Shown one piece after another: positions 47,484 through 56,785 of a stretch of 64,000 bases of DNA (its first letter is position 1; each line of letters begins with the position of its first letter). Under the pieces are notes generated by a model. It worked only from the letters and a program-made list of their open reading frames with translations. It was not told where the DNA came from and made no database searches. Source of the stretch: Brachyspira pilosicoli P43/6/78 (GTDB lineage Bacteria > Spirochaetota > Brachyspiria > Brachyspirales > Brachyspiraceae); assembly GCF_000325665.1 (NCBI RefSeq), contig NC_019908.1, forward strand, positions 744,001-808,000, in the 5' to 3' direction. The translations under genes and the position numbers were made by a program.

Positions 47484-48008
47484 ATGGTATACTTTCTAAT
47501 AAAGCTATTACAGGGTTGTTTTGAAGTGGAAAAGTATATACTAGATAATGATTTAGATAATATAAGCAAACTCATAGAAAATATATGTCTAAGAATAGAT
47601 AAATACATAATAGATACTGACCTCTTTTCATCAGCATTATATGAAGTAATAATCAATGCTATAGAACATGGCAATCTCAATATATTGTATGAACAAAAAA
47701 AAGAGTGGCTTCAAAAAAATATATATAATAAAAAACTAAACGAATTACTAAAAAGCGAACTTGCTCAAAATACCAATATAGAATTAACTTTAGACATAAA
47801 TGAAAATGATAGAACTATCACAATCACAGTAAAAGATAGCGGAGAAGGCTTTAATATAAACAAAGCATTAAAAACAATTAAAGATGATGGTTTTGCAAGA
47901 GAAAGCGGAAGAGGAATTATAATAATAAAATCATATTTTGATGAAGTAAAACATAATAAAAAAGGCAATGTTATTACTCTCATTAAAAAATTCAATAAAA
48001 ATACATAA
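47484..48008 (+). CDS. RsbW-like ATP-binding (HATPase) regulatory protein
   Basis: 174 aa from the ATG at 47484; a GTG at 47526 behind AGGG gives 160 aa and may be the real start, because a TATAAT-like box almost touches the first ATG. The GHKL ATPase motifs are complete: N-box ALYEVIINAIEHGN, G1 VKDSGEGFN, G2 SGRGIIIIKSYFDEV. There is no phospho-acceptor His or membrane segment, so it resembles anti-sigma kinases (RsbW/SpoIIAB) and the stand-alone HATPase_c_2 proteins. Partners (STAS protein, sigma factor) are not adjacent. Followed by a Nudix-histidine kinase fusion. Confidence 0.82.
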   Translation: MVYFLIKLLQGCFEVEKYILDNDLDNISKLIENICLRIDKYIIDTDLFSSALYEVIINAIEHGNLNILYEQKKEWLQKNIYNKKLNELLKSELAQNTNIELTLDINENDRTITITVKDSGEGFNINKALKTIKDDGFARESGRGIIIIKSYFDEVKHNKKGNVITLIKKFNKNT

Positions 48009-48086
48009 AAAAGAGAACACTATTATGGCTAAATAAAAAAAAAGTCCAAAGATACTAAATTTTTTCATAAATCTCCTGAAATAAAA

Positions 48087-49571
48087 TTGGATACTGGTTT
48101 TGTTACATTAGAAAGATTTATAGCTATAAATGAATATGATGACGGAAGTTTTTCAAAAGAATATAATTGCGATATCATTAACAGAAAAGGCTCTGATGCA
48201 GTTATAATAGTTCCATATGCTTATATAGATAATCAAATGCATGTGCTTATGATTAAAAATTTCAGACCAGTAGTATACTATAAAGAAAAAGTATTAAATA
48301 ATAAAAGTGCTGGCGAAATAGATGAAAATATTATGTCATTTTTAGAGTTTCCAGCTGGTATGCTCGAAGAAGATGAACTTAACATGAAAGACAGTAATAT
48401 GGGTATAAGAAAATGTGCTCAAAGAGAATTGGAAGAAGAGACAGGATATAGTGTCAATATAAAGAATATTAAAGTTTTAGGACATCAATATTACAGCTCT
48501 TCTGGTATTATTACAGAGAGAATAAATATTGCCACATGCGATATAACAGGATTAAAACCTAAAAAAGTAAAAACTGACGGTTCTGTTATGGAAGAAAATA
48601 TTGATTCTTTTTTTGTGGAGTTTACTGAGGCTATAAAATGGTGCAAAGAAGGAATAATAAAAAATGCTGGTACAGAAATAGGCTTAAACAGACTTTATTT
48701 TTCAATACTATATGAACAGCAAAAAAAACATACTGATATATTACAAAAAAGATTAGTTTCTTTATTTAATGAAATAAACTCTTTGAAAAAAAGTGTTAAT
48801 TATTATAATAAGCTTATAAGAGAGTTTAAAGCTACTATCACTCATGAGCTTAGACACCCATTTACAGAGATAATGGGGTATATTAATTTATTAAAAAGAA
48901 AAACATTAGCTGAAGATAAAAAAGAAGAGGCTATTAATGTTATATCTAGAAGTATAAAAAAACTATATGATAATAATAATAATTTAATACAGATTGCCAT
49001 TAAAGATGATGAAAGCTATAGTTATACTTCTGAATTTAATGTTGAAGATGAATTAAACTCAATAATAGAAGGATATAAAATTTTATACCCAAAAGATATT
49101 AATACAGAAATAAATATAGAAGAAAATTGTAAGACTCTAATAGGATATAAAGAGAGATTTAGATTGATAATGGAAGGTATAGTCTCTAATGCCTTTAAAT
49201 TTACAAAGTCCGGCACAATATCTATAAACGTTAGAATGCTTGATACTATTGAAACTAAAGTTATAGATTTATCACCAGACTTATTTAATTATCATTCTAT
49301 GCAAAACATCATACCAAATGAAATAGAAATTACGGTAAAAGATACAGGCAAAGGAATAAAGCAAAGCAAATTAAAGAAAATCTTTATACCATTCTATCAA
49401 AGCGATTCAAGGTTTGAAAGAGAATATGGCGGAATAGGAATAGGTTTATCTGTAGTCAAAGATCTTCTTGATACTATGCAAGGTGCAATTACAATAGATA
49501 GCTCTGAAGGTGCAGGTACTATAGTAAAATTAAGAATACCTTTTGGAGTTGTAAACACTTCCAAAAATTAA
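48087..49571 (+). CDS. Nudix hydrolase-histidine kinase fusion
   Basis: Two domains in one soluble chain of at least 494 aa. Residues about 1-210 are a Nudix domain of the ADP-ribose pyrophosphatase type, with FPAGMLEEDE and the catalytic CAQRELEEETGY helix. Residues about 245-490 are a histidine kinase: H-box ITHELRHPFTEIMGY, N-box IMEGIVSNAFKFTKSG, G1 VKDTGKGI, F-box FIPFYQSD, G2 GGIGIGLSVVKDLLDTM. No receiver or membrane segment. The first possible standard start in frame is the TTG at 48087, with no ribosome site; the frame is open back to 48033. A well-placed ATG at 48025 is out of frame and stops after three codons. Confidence 0.85.
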   Translation: MDTGFVTLERFIAINEYDDGSFSKEYNCDIINRKGSDAVIIVPYAYIDNQMHVLMIKNFRPVVYYKEKVLNNKSAGEIDENIMSFLEFPAGMLEEDELNMKDSNMGIRKCAQRELEEETGYSVNIKNIKVLGHQYYSSSGIITERINIATCDITGLKPKKVKTDGSVMEENIDSFFVEFTEAIKWCKEGIIKNAGTEIGLNRLYFSILYEQQKKHTDILQKRLVSLFNEINSLKKSVNYYNKLIREFKATITHELRHPFTEIMGYINLLKRKTLAEDKKEEAINVISRSIKKLYDNNNNLIQIAIKDDESYSYTSEFNVEDELNSIIEGYKILYPKDINTEINIEENCKTLIGYKERFRLIMEGIVSNAFKFTKSGTISINVRMLDTIETKVIDLSPDLFNYHSMQNIIPNEIEITVKDTGKGIKQSKLKKIFIPFYQSDSRFEREYGGIGIGLSVVKDLLDTMQGAITIDSSEGAGTIVKLRIPFGVVNTSKN

Positions 49572-49573
49572 TT

Positions 49574-50044
49574 TTATTCCATATAAGCCATATAAGCAGA
49601 TAATACTGTTATGCTGTCTTCTTCAGTGCTTTGATTTTCTTCGGCATAATCAAAGTATGTAGATAAAAGTGCATAATCACTGTAGCCATCTTCGCTATAT
49701 ACATTCTCTTCTTGTTCTTGAGAAACAGATGTTGAAGCTACTATTGGAGCAGATGCTGTATTATTATTATTGTTAATAACTACACCTATTCCAACAAATA
49801 TCAATAACATAGCTGCTATAGAAGCAATATAAGGTACGAATTTAAATTTCTTTTTTGTGTTATTTACTTCTATGGGCATCTTCCCAGTTAAAATAGATGA
49901 CATAGCAAAAATTTCTTCTTTAAACTTTCTACATTCAGCACATTCATGCAAATGTTTTTCCATTTCTGCTATTTCTTCATCATTTAAATCATTATCTTTA
50001 TATCTGCTAATAAGCATTTCATAATACTCATGTGTGTTGTTCAT
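49574..50044 (-). CDS. Zinc-finger anti-sigma factor, membrane-anchored
   Basis: 156 aa. N-terminal ZAS domain with HLHECAECRKF (HxxxCxxC), which in this family binds the ECF sigma on the cytoplasmic side; one transmembrane helix at about 70-90 (VPYIASIAAMLLIFVGIGVVI); an Asn/Ser-rich extracytoplasmic tail of ~65 residues. Its start overlaps the sigma gene stop by four bases, the usual arrangement for a sigma/anti-sigma pair. Release probably follows a signal at the envelope. Confidence 0.88.
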   Translation of the reverse strand: MNNTHEYYEMLISRYKDNDLNDEEIAEMEKHLHECAECRKFKEEIFAMSSILTGKMPIEVNNTKKKFKFVPYIASIAAMLLIFVGIGVVINNNNNTASAPIVASTSVSQEQEENVYSEDGYSDYALLSTYFDYAEENQSTEEDSITVLSAYMAYME

Positions 50045-50595
50045 AAAGTTACCCCCATTTTTTTTATTATTTCTAATAATTTCTTTCTTGCCCTAAATAT
50101 CCTTGTTCTTACGGTATTAACAGGCAAGTCCAATTTCTCAGATATCTCAGTATAAGAATAATTCTCATATTCTGCCATCATAAGAGGTATTCTAAAATCA
50201 TCTTCCAATTTAGATAAACTCTCTGCTATAATGATTTTATTTATACTGTCATTATCATGAGCTTCCTGCATTTGGGCATTTCTGTATTCTTTAAGTCTGT
50301 ATCTTTTTTCTCTCTCTTTTTTTCTTATATGGTCAACTGCCCTATTGAAAGAAACCCTATAAAGCCAAGTATAAATCTTAGACCTTCCTTCAAAGCTCTC
50401 CCTCTTTATATAAAAACTTACAAAAACATCTTGTACAATCTCTTCTGCCTCATCATAATTAGAAATAAGAGAATATACAAGATTAATTAAAGGTTTTTTG
50501 TAAGCCTCCATAAGCTCTTTGAAAGCCTCTTCATCTCCTTTTTTAAAGGCTTCTAAAAAATTATTTTCATCAAACGCCATCTCTACACCACTCAT
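50041..50595 (-). CDS. ECF RNA polymerase sigma factor (SigE/RpoE type)
   Basis: 184 aa with only regions 2 and 4. Region 2: YDEAEEIVQDVFVSFY and the -10 recognition helix SKIYTWLYRVSFNRAVDHIRKK. Region 4: FRIPLMMAEYENYSYTEISEKLDLPVNTVRTRIFRARKKL. Nine bases separate it from the Spy-like gene upstream and it overlaps the anti-sigma gene. The operon promoter has the sigma-E consensus, so it very probably drives its own synthesis. Confidence 0.93.
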   Translation of the reverse strand: MSGVEMAFDENNFLEAFKKGDEEAFKELMEAYKKPLINLVYSLISNYDEAEEIVQDVFVSFYIKRESFEGRSKIYTWLYRVSFNRAVDHIRKKEREKRYRLKEYRNAQMQEAHDNDSINKIIIAESLSKLEDDFRIPLMMAEYENYSYTEISEKLDLPVNTVRTRIFRARKKLLEIIKKMGVTL

Positions 50596-50604
50596 AAAAA
50601 ATAA

Positions 50605-51054
50605 TTACCTCATTTTGCAATTGTGAAGCTGAGATCTTTGCTGAGGTGTTAATACATTTATTATATCTAAATCTCGAACCATTTTCAAATAATCTCTCTC
50701 TGCTTCATAATCTTTTTTAGACTTAATAAGATTCTTTAGCATATTTCTGTTTGGATTATCTTTAATAAGTTCTTCTCTTATACTATAATCTATCTTTTCT
50801 ATTTCTAGTCTAATGCTTTCTTCTTCTTGTACAAATTTAATAGCTATATCATAAACTTTCTTTGTTTGCTCTTCTGTTAATACTATGCCAGCCATTTGTA
50901 AAAAACGTAAAGCATCTGGACCCAATTTATCAGTTCCTCTATGCATTCCCCTGCCGCCGCCTCTCATTCCTCTGCCATGTCCTGGTCCATAAGGCTGAGC
51001 AATAAGAAGTGATGAAAATAATAATACAAATAATAATATAAGCCTTTTTTTCAT
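50605..51054 (-). CDS. Periplasmic Spy/CpxP-like LTxxQ protein
   Basis: 149 aa with signal peptide (RLILLFVLLFSSLLIAQ). A Gly/Arg/His-rich stretch (GHGRGMRGGGRGMHRG, about 25-42) could bind metal. The rest is helical with an LTEEQ near the start and LTPQQR near the end, the LTxxQ signature of CpxP/Spy/ZraP proteins, which act as periplasmic chaperones or stress sensors. First gene of an operon with the ECF sigma and anti-sigma genes, so it is likely a target and perhaps a modulator of the same stress response. Confidence 0.85.
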   Translation of the reverse strand: MKKRLILLFVLLFSSLLIAQPYGPGHGRGMRGGGRGMHRGTDKLGPDALRFLQMAGIVLTEEQTKKVYDIAIKFVQEEESIRLEIEKIDYSIREELIKDNPNRNMLKNLIKSKKDYEAERDYLKMVRDLDIINVLTPQQRSQLHNCKMR

Positions 51055-51102
51055 GTACTAACTAAACCTCTCTAATCAAATATATCTCTTTATTACAAAA
51101 TA

Positions 51103-51131
51103 TTAGACGTATATATATCGAAAAAAGTTCC
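51103..51131 (-). promoter_or_regulatory. Sigma-E-type promoter of the Spy-sigma-anti-sigma operon
   Basis: Minus strand GGAACTT (51131-51125), 16-bp spacer, GTCTAA (51108-51103). This equals the E. coli sigma-E consensus as I know it. It lies about 50 bases before the ATG of the first gene. Confidence 0.8.
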
Positions 51132-51258
51132 CTGTTTTTATATATATTTTATATTATTTACAAAGTATTTTAATGAAAATTAGATAAACAACCTATTTCA
51201 ATTAATACTATTTTTATATATAATAAAACATATAATTAAAATATTAGGGTTATCATAT

Positions 51259-52290
51259 ATGTATAAAATACTATCTCTTGATAATAATAATAAAATAATA
51301 AATATATCCAATAATTCAAAAGAAATTGATAAAAACATATTATATAAATTAGCAAAGCATATTAAAGAAAAAAATAACAATAAAGCAAATATTACAGAAG
51401 AAGATGATAAAATAATAATAACTAATGATAATTTTCAATATGAACTATTTTTTGATAACAATATAAATATAAAAATAATTAAACATCAAGATAAATTAGC
51501 ATTTAATAATATTACATATTTAGAAAAAGAATTTTATAACTATATTAATAGCATAAATATTATAGAAGCAAAAAAAACATTAAAAAAAATTAATGAGTCA
51601 ATTAAAGATAATATGTGGTTAGATTTTATGATTAATGATTATAAAACAGACTTGCATATTGTAGGAAGTAATGATTTATCTTGCTATCATGATATAGAAA
51701 TAATATTTAAAAATGTAATACATATAGAATGTGACACACATTTTAATGCTTGCCCATCAGAATATGATGTTTTTAGAGCAGATGAAAATTATAAAGATTC
51801 TAATATAAAAATAAATATACATACAGATACTAAAACATTTTATATAATATGTGAAGATATAGATTATAACAATAAAATGGTAAGATATGATTATAACTAC
51901 AACTCTCTATACTCTGCCGATAAGGAAAACATAATCAAAAAATATGAATTAATAAAAGAAAATGATAAATGGTATCAAGAGAAAGAAAACTCTCATAAAG
52001 CATTAATTTTTACAGATAAGTTTTTTAATACTAATGATACTATTGGAATAATATTTAGAATATATAAATTATGCTTTGCTAAAGTAAAATATTTTAGAAC
52101 ATTTTATTATAAGTTTGAATATTATAAATATGATTATAAAAAAGGATTTGTAGAAACAGAGTTATGGGACGTGGAGTTTTTTAAGCATATAGATTCTGGT
52201 TTAATGATAGATTTAAGATATTTGCAGTCTATCACCGTTTATGAAGACTTTGTTAAGTTTTGTAATGAACTTGATAATTATTCTAAATAA
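51259..52290 (+). CDS. Hypothetical protein, 343 aa
   Basis: Not recognised. No signal peptide or membrane helix; very rich in Asn, Lys, Ile, Asp and Tyr. The N-terminal ~90 residues form a repetitive polar stretch; the centre has YHDIEIIFKNVIHIECDTHFNACPSEYDVF, which looks like a globular beta domain. The ribosome site is weak (TAGGGTTATCAT). Separate transcription unit facing the stress operon. Confidence 0.7.
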   Translation: MYKILSLDNNNKIINISNNSKEIDKNILYKLAKHIKEKNNNKANITEEDDKIIITNDNFQYELFFDNNINIKIIKHQDKLAFNNITYLEKEFYNYINSINIIEAKKTLKKINESIKDNMWLDFMINDYKTDLHIVGSNDLSCYHDIEIIFKNVIHIECDTHFNACPSEYDVFRADENYKDSNIKINIHTDTKTFYIICEDIDYNNKMVRYDYNYNSLYSADKENIIKKYELIKENDKWYQEKENSHKALIFTDKFFNTNDTIGIIFRIYKLCFAKVKYFRTFYYKFEYYKYDYKKGFVETELWDVEFFKHIDSGLMIDLRYLQSITVYEDFVKFCNELDNYSK

Positions 52291-52351
52291 TATTGAAAAC
52301 ATAAGAAAGATAATATATAATAATTCAAAATCTAAAAAATTGGGAATCTAA

Positions 52352-53074
52352 ATGAAAGCTATAATAATAATACCTACTTACAATGAGAGCGACAATATAG
52401 AGAAAATGCTTAATACCGTATTAGCACTTCCAGAATATATAGAAATACTAGTAGTTGATGATAATAGTCCAGACGGCACAGCAAGTATTGTTGAGAAATA
52501 TTTAGATAATAATAGAGTTCATTTATTAAAGAGAGAAAAAAAAGAGGGACTTGGACCTGCTTATATAGCTGGGTTTAAACATTCTTTTCAGTATAATCCT
52601 GATTATGTTATAGAGATGGATGCAGATTTTTCTCATGACCCTAATTTTGTTGTTAATTTTGTTAATAGAATGGAAAAAGAGAATTTGGATTTAGTTATAG
52701 GTTCAAGATATTGTAATGGTATTAGTGTAGTTAATTGGCCTTTAAGAAGATTATTTTTATCATACTATGGAAATAGATACGCTTCATTTATATTAGGTTC
52801 AAAGATAATGGATATTACTGGCGGATTTAAATGCTTTAGAGTATCTGTATTAAAAACTATGAACTTTGACAATATTTTATCAGCTGGATATTCTTTCCAG
52901 ATAGAGATGAATTATTCTTTTGAAAGCAATGGTAAAAAGATAGCAGAAGAGCCTATTATATTTTATGAAAGAAGAAGCGGACAATCCAAAATGTCTAAAA
53001 ATATAATAGCTGAAGCATTATTTAGAGTTGTTCGTTTAAGATTTAGAGATAAATCAAAATATTTTAATAAATAA
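52352..53074 (+). CDS. Polyprenol-phosphate mannosyltransferase-like family 2 glycosyltransferase
   Basis: 240 aa, soluble GT-A fold. IIIPTYNESDNIEKML, VVDDNSPDGTASIVE, EGLGPAYIAGFKHS and the DxD-containing EMDADFSHDP are those of dolichol-phosphate mannose synthases (Dpm1). The single-domain form without C-terminal helices is expected. It would transfer a hexose from a nucleotide sugar to a lipid phosphate at the inner face of the membrane for glycan assembly. Confidence 0.88.
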   Translation: MKAIIIIPTYNESDNIEKMLNTVLALPEYIEILVVDDNSPDGTASIVEKYLDNNRVHLLKREKKEGLGPAYIAGFKHSFQYNPDYVIEMDADFSHDPNFVVNFVNRMEKENLDLVIGSRYCNGISVVNWPLRRLFLSYYGNRYASFILGSKIMDITGGFKCFRVSVLKTMNFDNILSAGYSFQIEMNYSFESNGKKIAEEPIIFYERRSGQSKMSKNIIAEALFRVVRLRFRDKSKYFNK

Positions 53075-53081
53075 TAATATA

Positions 53082-54350
53082 TTAATCTATTTTAGCACCT
53101 ATACTTTTGAACTGTTCCAAAAAGTTAAAAGAAGATTTATTAATAGACTCAGCATCATCTATAATAATATCATTATTGGATATAGTAGAAGCAACGCTTA
53201 ATGCCATAGCTATACGATGGTCATTATGGGAAGTAGTATTTCCGCCTTCTAATTTTTCAACACCCTCTATATATATTTCATCATCTGTTACTTCTATTTT
53301 TGCTCCTATTTTAGTGAAACTATCTTTTAAGTCATTAATTCTATCGCTTTCTTTATATCTTAAACGGCTTGCATTATATAGTTTTGTAGTTCCTTTAGCA
53401 GTAGAAGCTAATGCTGTAATTATTGGAGCTAAATCTGGTATATCTGATACATCTATATCCATAGCATGAAGTCTTCCCATTTTTTTAACTGTAATAGAAC
53501 CATCTTCATTGCAATTAATAGAAGCTCCCATAAACTTTAATATATTTAGTATCTCTTTATCACCCTGTATAGAATATTTATTTAATCCGTAAAGAGTAAC
53601 CTCTCCTCCCAAAGCACCAGCAGCAGCAAAAAAAGCAGCATGCGACCAATCAGATTCTATTTCATAGTTAAGTGCAGAATATTCTTGAGAGCCATATATT
53701 TCTATAAGTGAGTTTTCCATGTTTTTTGATATTTCTATCTTTGCTTCTTTTAATGTTTTTAATGTCATAAATACATAAGGAGATGATTCTAATTCGCCTT
53801 CAATTATAATCTTAGAATTACCCTCAAGTAAAGGAGCAGCAAATAATAAACCGCTTATAAACTGACTGCTGATATTACCTTTTATTGTAAAATCTCCGCT
53901 TTTTAATTGACCTTTTATTGTAAGAGAATCTTCTTTTTTATCAAAAAATAAACCCTGTGCTTGCCATATCTGTTCATATACCGATATAGGTCTAGAAAAT
54001 AGTTTTTTAGAGCCAATAAATGTTGTATTAATATTAAGTGCAGACATTATAGGAATAAGAAGCCTTAAACTAGTGCCAGACTCTTTAACGTCCACTACTA
54101 TATCATTAATAGAATTATCTTTTTTAGGAATTACCCTCAAATAATCTAATTCTGGAACTAAGTCAGCAAAATTAGAAACAGCATTCTTTGTTACTTCTAT
54201 ATCATTACCTACATTTTTCATCCAAGGTTTTAATATGCTTATATCTTTAGAAAGAGCAGCAGATATTAAAGCCCTATGAGCATCACTTTTACTTATTTGT
54301 ATATATACAGAACCATAAATATCATAAGAAGGTTTTATTACTAAAGACAT
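53082..54350 (-). CDS. aroA: 3-phosphoshikimate 1-carboxyvinyltransferase (EPSP synthase)
   Basis: Sixth step of the shikimate pathway. The ATG at 54350 has GGAG six bases upstream; an in-frame TTG at 54362 lies at that ribosome site and is unlikely. 422 aa with ISKSDAHRALISAAL (substrate Lys/Ser/Asp/Arg), ESGTSLRLLIPI, SSQFISGLLFAAPLL, SDIPDLAPIITALA, RLRYKESDRI and HNDHRIAMAL. All catalytic segments are present. It follows ftsY with a 17-base gap. Confidence 0.93.
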   Translation of the reverse strand: MSLVIKPSYDIYGSVYIQISKSDAHRALISAALSKDISILKPWMKNVGNDIEVTKNAVSNFADLVPELDYLRVIPKKDNSINDIVVDVKESGTSLRLLIPIMSALNINTTFIGSKKLFSRPISVYEQIWQAQGLFFDKKEDSLTIKGQLKSGDFTIKGNISSQFISGLLFAAPLLEGNSKIIIEGELESSPYVFMTLKTLKEAKIEISKNMENSLIEIYGSQEYSALNYEIESDWSHAAFFAAAGALGGEVTLYGLNKYSIQGDKEILNILKFMGASINCNEDGSITVKKMGRLHAMDIDVSDIPDLAPIITALASTAKGTTKLYNASRLRYKESDRINDLKDSFTKIGAKIEVTDDEIYIEGVEKLEGGNTTSHNDHRIAMALSVASTISNNDIIIDDAESINKSSFNFLEQFKSIGAKID

Positions 54351-54367
54351 ACGAATCTCCAAAACAA

Positions 54368-55327
54368 TTATTGTAAAATAGAATCAATAAACTCTTCAGC
54401 ATTAAACTCTCTAAAATCTTCTACCTTCTCTCCAAATCCTCCATAATATATAGGAAGTGATAAATAATGAGCCACACTTATAGCAACTCCGCCCTTAGCA
54501 GAACTATCTAATTTTGAAACAATAGCTCCTTGTATATTTAAGGCATTAGTAAATACTTTAGCCTGCTCTATACCATTATGCCCAACATTAGCATCTAATA
54601 CAAGTATAGGCACAAAATTAAATTCACTAAATCTCTCTGTAGCTATTTTTTTCATCTTTTCTAATTGCTTAACTAAATTATCCTGATTGTGAAATCTGCC
54701 AGCCGTATCAACTATTACTATATCAGCATTTGTTGCTTTTGCCTTATCTAAAGCAGAGAACAATACACTAGCTGGGTCTCCTGCTTGCTGACCTTTAACT
54801 ATAGTTACAGATAATCTATTAGCCCATTCTTCAAGCTGTTCTATAGCGGCTGCTCTAAATGTATCTGATGCTGCTAAAATTATTTTATGATTTTGTTTTA
54901 ATATATTTGCTAGTTTTGCAATTGAAGTAGTTTTACCTACTCCATTTACACCTACTATAAATAATATATTCTTTTCTTTTAATTCTATTTTTTTATTTAT
55001 GAACTTAGATATTAAAATCTCTCTTAAATGCTTTTTTACTTCTGATGAATCTTTTATATTTTCTTTTTCTACAATATCTCTTAATTTTGAAATAATATCT
55101 TTTGTAGTTTCAACTCCTGCATCTGCTGTTATAAGCATATTCTCTAAACTTGCAAAAAACTCATCATTAATTGATGATTTATTAAATAATGAGGATAGAG
55201 AAAATTTTGATTTTGAAGTTGTTAAAGATACTTGAGGTTTTTTCGACTTATTTTTTAATACCAATAATATTATTAAAGCCAAAATAACAACAATGGCTAT
55301 TATTATATATAATAAATAATTTTGCAT
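54368..55327 (-). CDS. ftsY: Signal recognition particle receptor FtsY
   Basis: GTPase that docks SRP-bound ribosomes at the membrane. 319 aa. NG domain: P-loop GVNGVGKTTSIAKLA, DTFRAAAIEQLEEW, DTAGRFHNQDNL, SKLDSSAKGGVAI. Unlike the E. coli protein with a long acidic A domain, the N-terminus is a real transmembrane helix (LLYIIIAIVVILALIILLVL, residues 4-23) followed by a short basic linker, so it is an integral membrane protein. GTGGAGA precedes the ATG. Confidence 0.95.
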   Translation of the reverse strand: MQNYLLYIIIAIVVILALIILLVLKNKSKKPQVSLTTSKSKFSLSSLFNKSSINDEFFASLENMLITADAGVETTKDIISKLRDIVEKENIKDSSEVKKHLREILISKFINKKIELKEKNILFIVGVNGVGKTTSIAKLANILKQNHKIILAASDTFRAAAIEQLEEWANRLSVTIVKGQQAGDPASVLFSALDKAKATNADIVIVDTAGRFHNQDNLVKQLEKMKKIATERFSEFNFVPILVLDANVGHNGIEQAKVFTNALNIQGAIVSKLDSSAKGGVAISVAHYLSLPIYYGGFGEKVEDFREFNAEEFIDSILQ

Positions 55328-55504
55328 CTATTTGTTCTCCACTAAAAAATTATTAGAGATATTATATAAAGTATTAATATTTTTTCAAGTTATGTAATTT
55401 TCTAATATACTGTATTTTACTAAAATAAAATGCAAAAGTTTTAGTTTACATAATAAAATTATAATTTATAATAGTATAATAATTTATAATAATGGAAAAT
55501 AATA

Positions 55505-56785
55505 ATGATAAAAAAACTGATAATACTATATATCTTAATAATAAACATATCATACGCACTAACAGAAAATGAAAATAAAATGATTAATGCTGTAAAAATA
55601 GGCGACATAAAAACTATACAAAATATGCTAAGCCAAAATGTTAATCCAAATATAAAAGATGAGAGAGGATACTCTTTAATACATATAGCAGCAGAAAACA
55701 ACCAAACCAATTCTATAAAAACATTAAAAAACTCTCCATATTTAGATTTAAATAAATTATTAGATAAAAATACAAAGATTATAAAAAGCAATGAAACTAT
55801 AGATGCTTCATATTTTTCTGCTATGGATATTGCTGCAATATACAACAATTTTGAAACATTAAAACTATTAATAGATTATGGAGCTAATATTAACTTTAAG
55901 ATGATAGAAAAACCAAGAAGTGAATTTGTAGCTTCAAGATATTCTAACTCAAAAATATTAAAAGTATATTTGGATAAAAACATATACTTACTTATGAATA
56001 GTGAAGATGTTATATCAATAATGAAAGCTGCTATTTTTGGTGATAATGTAGAAAATATAAATTATTTAGTAAGAGTGCTTGGTATAGATGTAGACACTAA
56101 AGATACAAATACAATGCTTCATTATGCTTCTGGTGTTGGAGCTATAGAATCTATGAAGACTCTTATTTCTCTTGGTGCTAATATAGACAATACTAATTCA
56201 TATTTTCAAACAAGCTTGCATTATATTTTAGATATTAATGCAAATAAAAAAACAGAAAGCGTAAAAATACTTTTAGAAAATAATGCTAATATTAATTTAC
56301 AAGAAACTAACGGAAACACACCTTTGCATTTAGCATTAATTAATGCAAGCAAATCTAAAGACTACAGCAAAGTAATAGACATGCTTTTAGCAAAAAATGT
56401 AAATGTTAATATTACAAATAAAAATAATGAAACAGCATTAAATATAGCAGTAAAAAATAATGATTATAATAATTCTCTAAAACTTATAAACAAAGGCTCT
56501 GATTTAAACCATATAGATAAATATTATAGCCCATTGCATATGTCAATAAAAAATAATAATACAGAATTAGCAAAAGCTTTAATAGATAATGGTGCTAATA
56601 TAAGTTTGAGAGATAAAAATAAAAATTACAGTCCATTAAATATTGCAATAGAAGTTGGAAACTTTGATATATGCAAACTTCTTGTAAGAAATGGTGCTGC
56701 CGTGGATAATGTTTCAATAGAATTAGCAAAAAAATCTAAAAATGAAAATATTAGAAACTTCTTTGAAAGCAGCCGTATGAATTAA
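55505..56785 (+). CDS. Exported ankyrin repeat protein
   Basis: 426 aa with signal peptide (KKLIILYILIINISYA) and about ten ankyrin repeats through the whole mature chain, e.g. YSLIHIAAENNQ, LLIDYGANINFK, TPLHLALINASKSK, SPLHMSIKNNNTELAKALIDNGANI. Predicted periplasmic. Ankyrin proteins in the periplasm usually bind other proteins; the partner is unknown. Its last four bases overlap the hisS stop on the other strand. Confidence 0.85.
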   Translation: MIKKLIILYILIINISYALTENENKMINAVKIGDIKTIQNMLSQNVNPNIKDERGYSLIHIAAENNQTNSIKTLKNSPYLDLNKLLDKNTKIIKSNETIDASYFSAMDIAAIYNNFETLKLLIDYGANINFKMIEKPRSEFVASRYSNSKILKVYLDKNIYLLMNSEDVISIMKAAIFGDNVENINYLVRVLGIDVDTKDTNTMLHYASGVGAIESMKTLISLGANIDNTNSYFQTSLHYILDINANKKTESVKILLENNANINLQETNGNTPLHLALINASKSKDYSKVIDMLLAKNVNVNITNKNNETALNIAVKNNDYNNSLKLINKGSDLNHIDKYYSPLHMSIKNNNTELAKALIDNGANISLRDKNKNYSPLNIAIEVGNFDICKLLVRNGAAVDNVSIELAKKSKNENIRNFFESSRMN

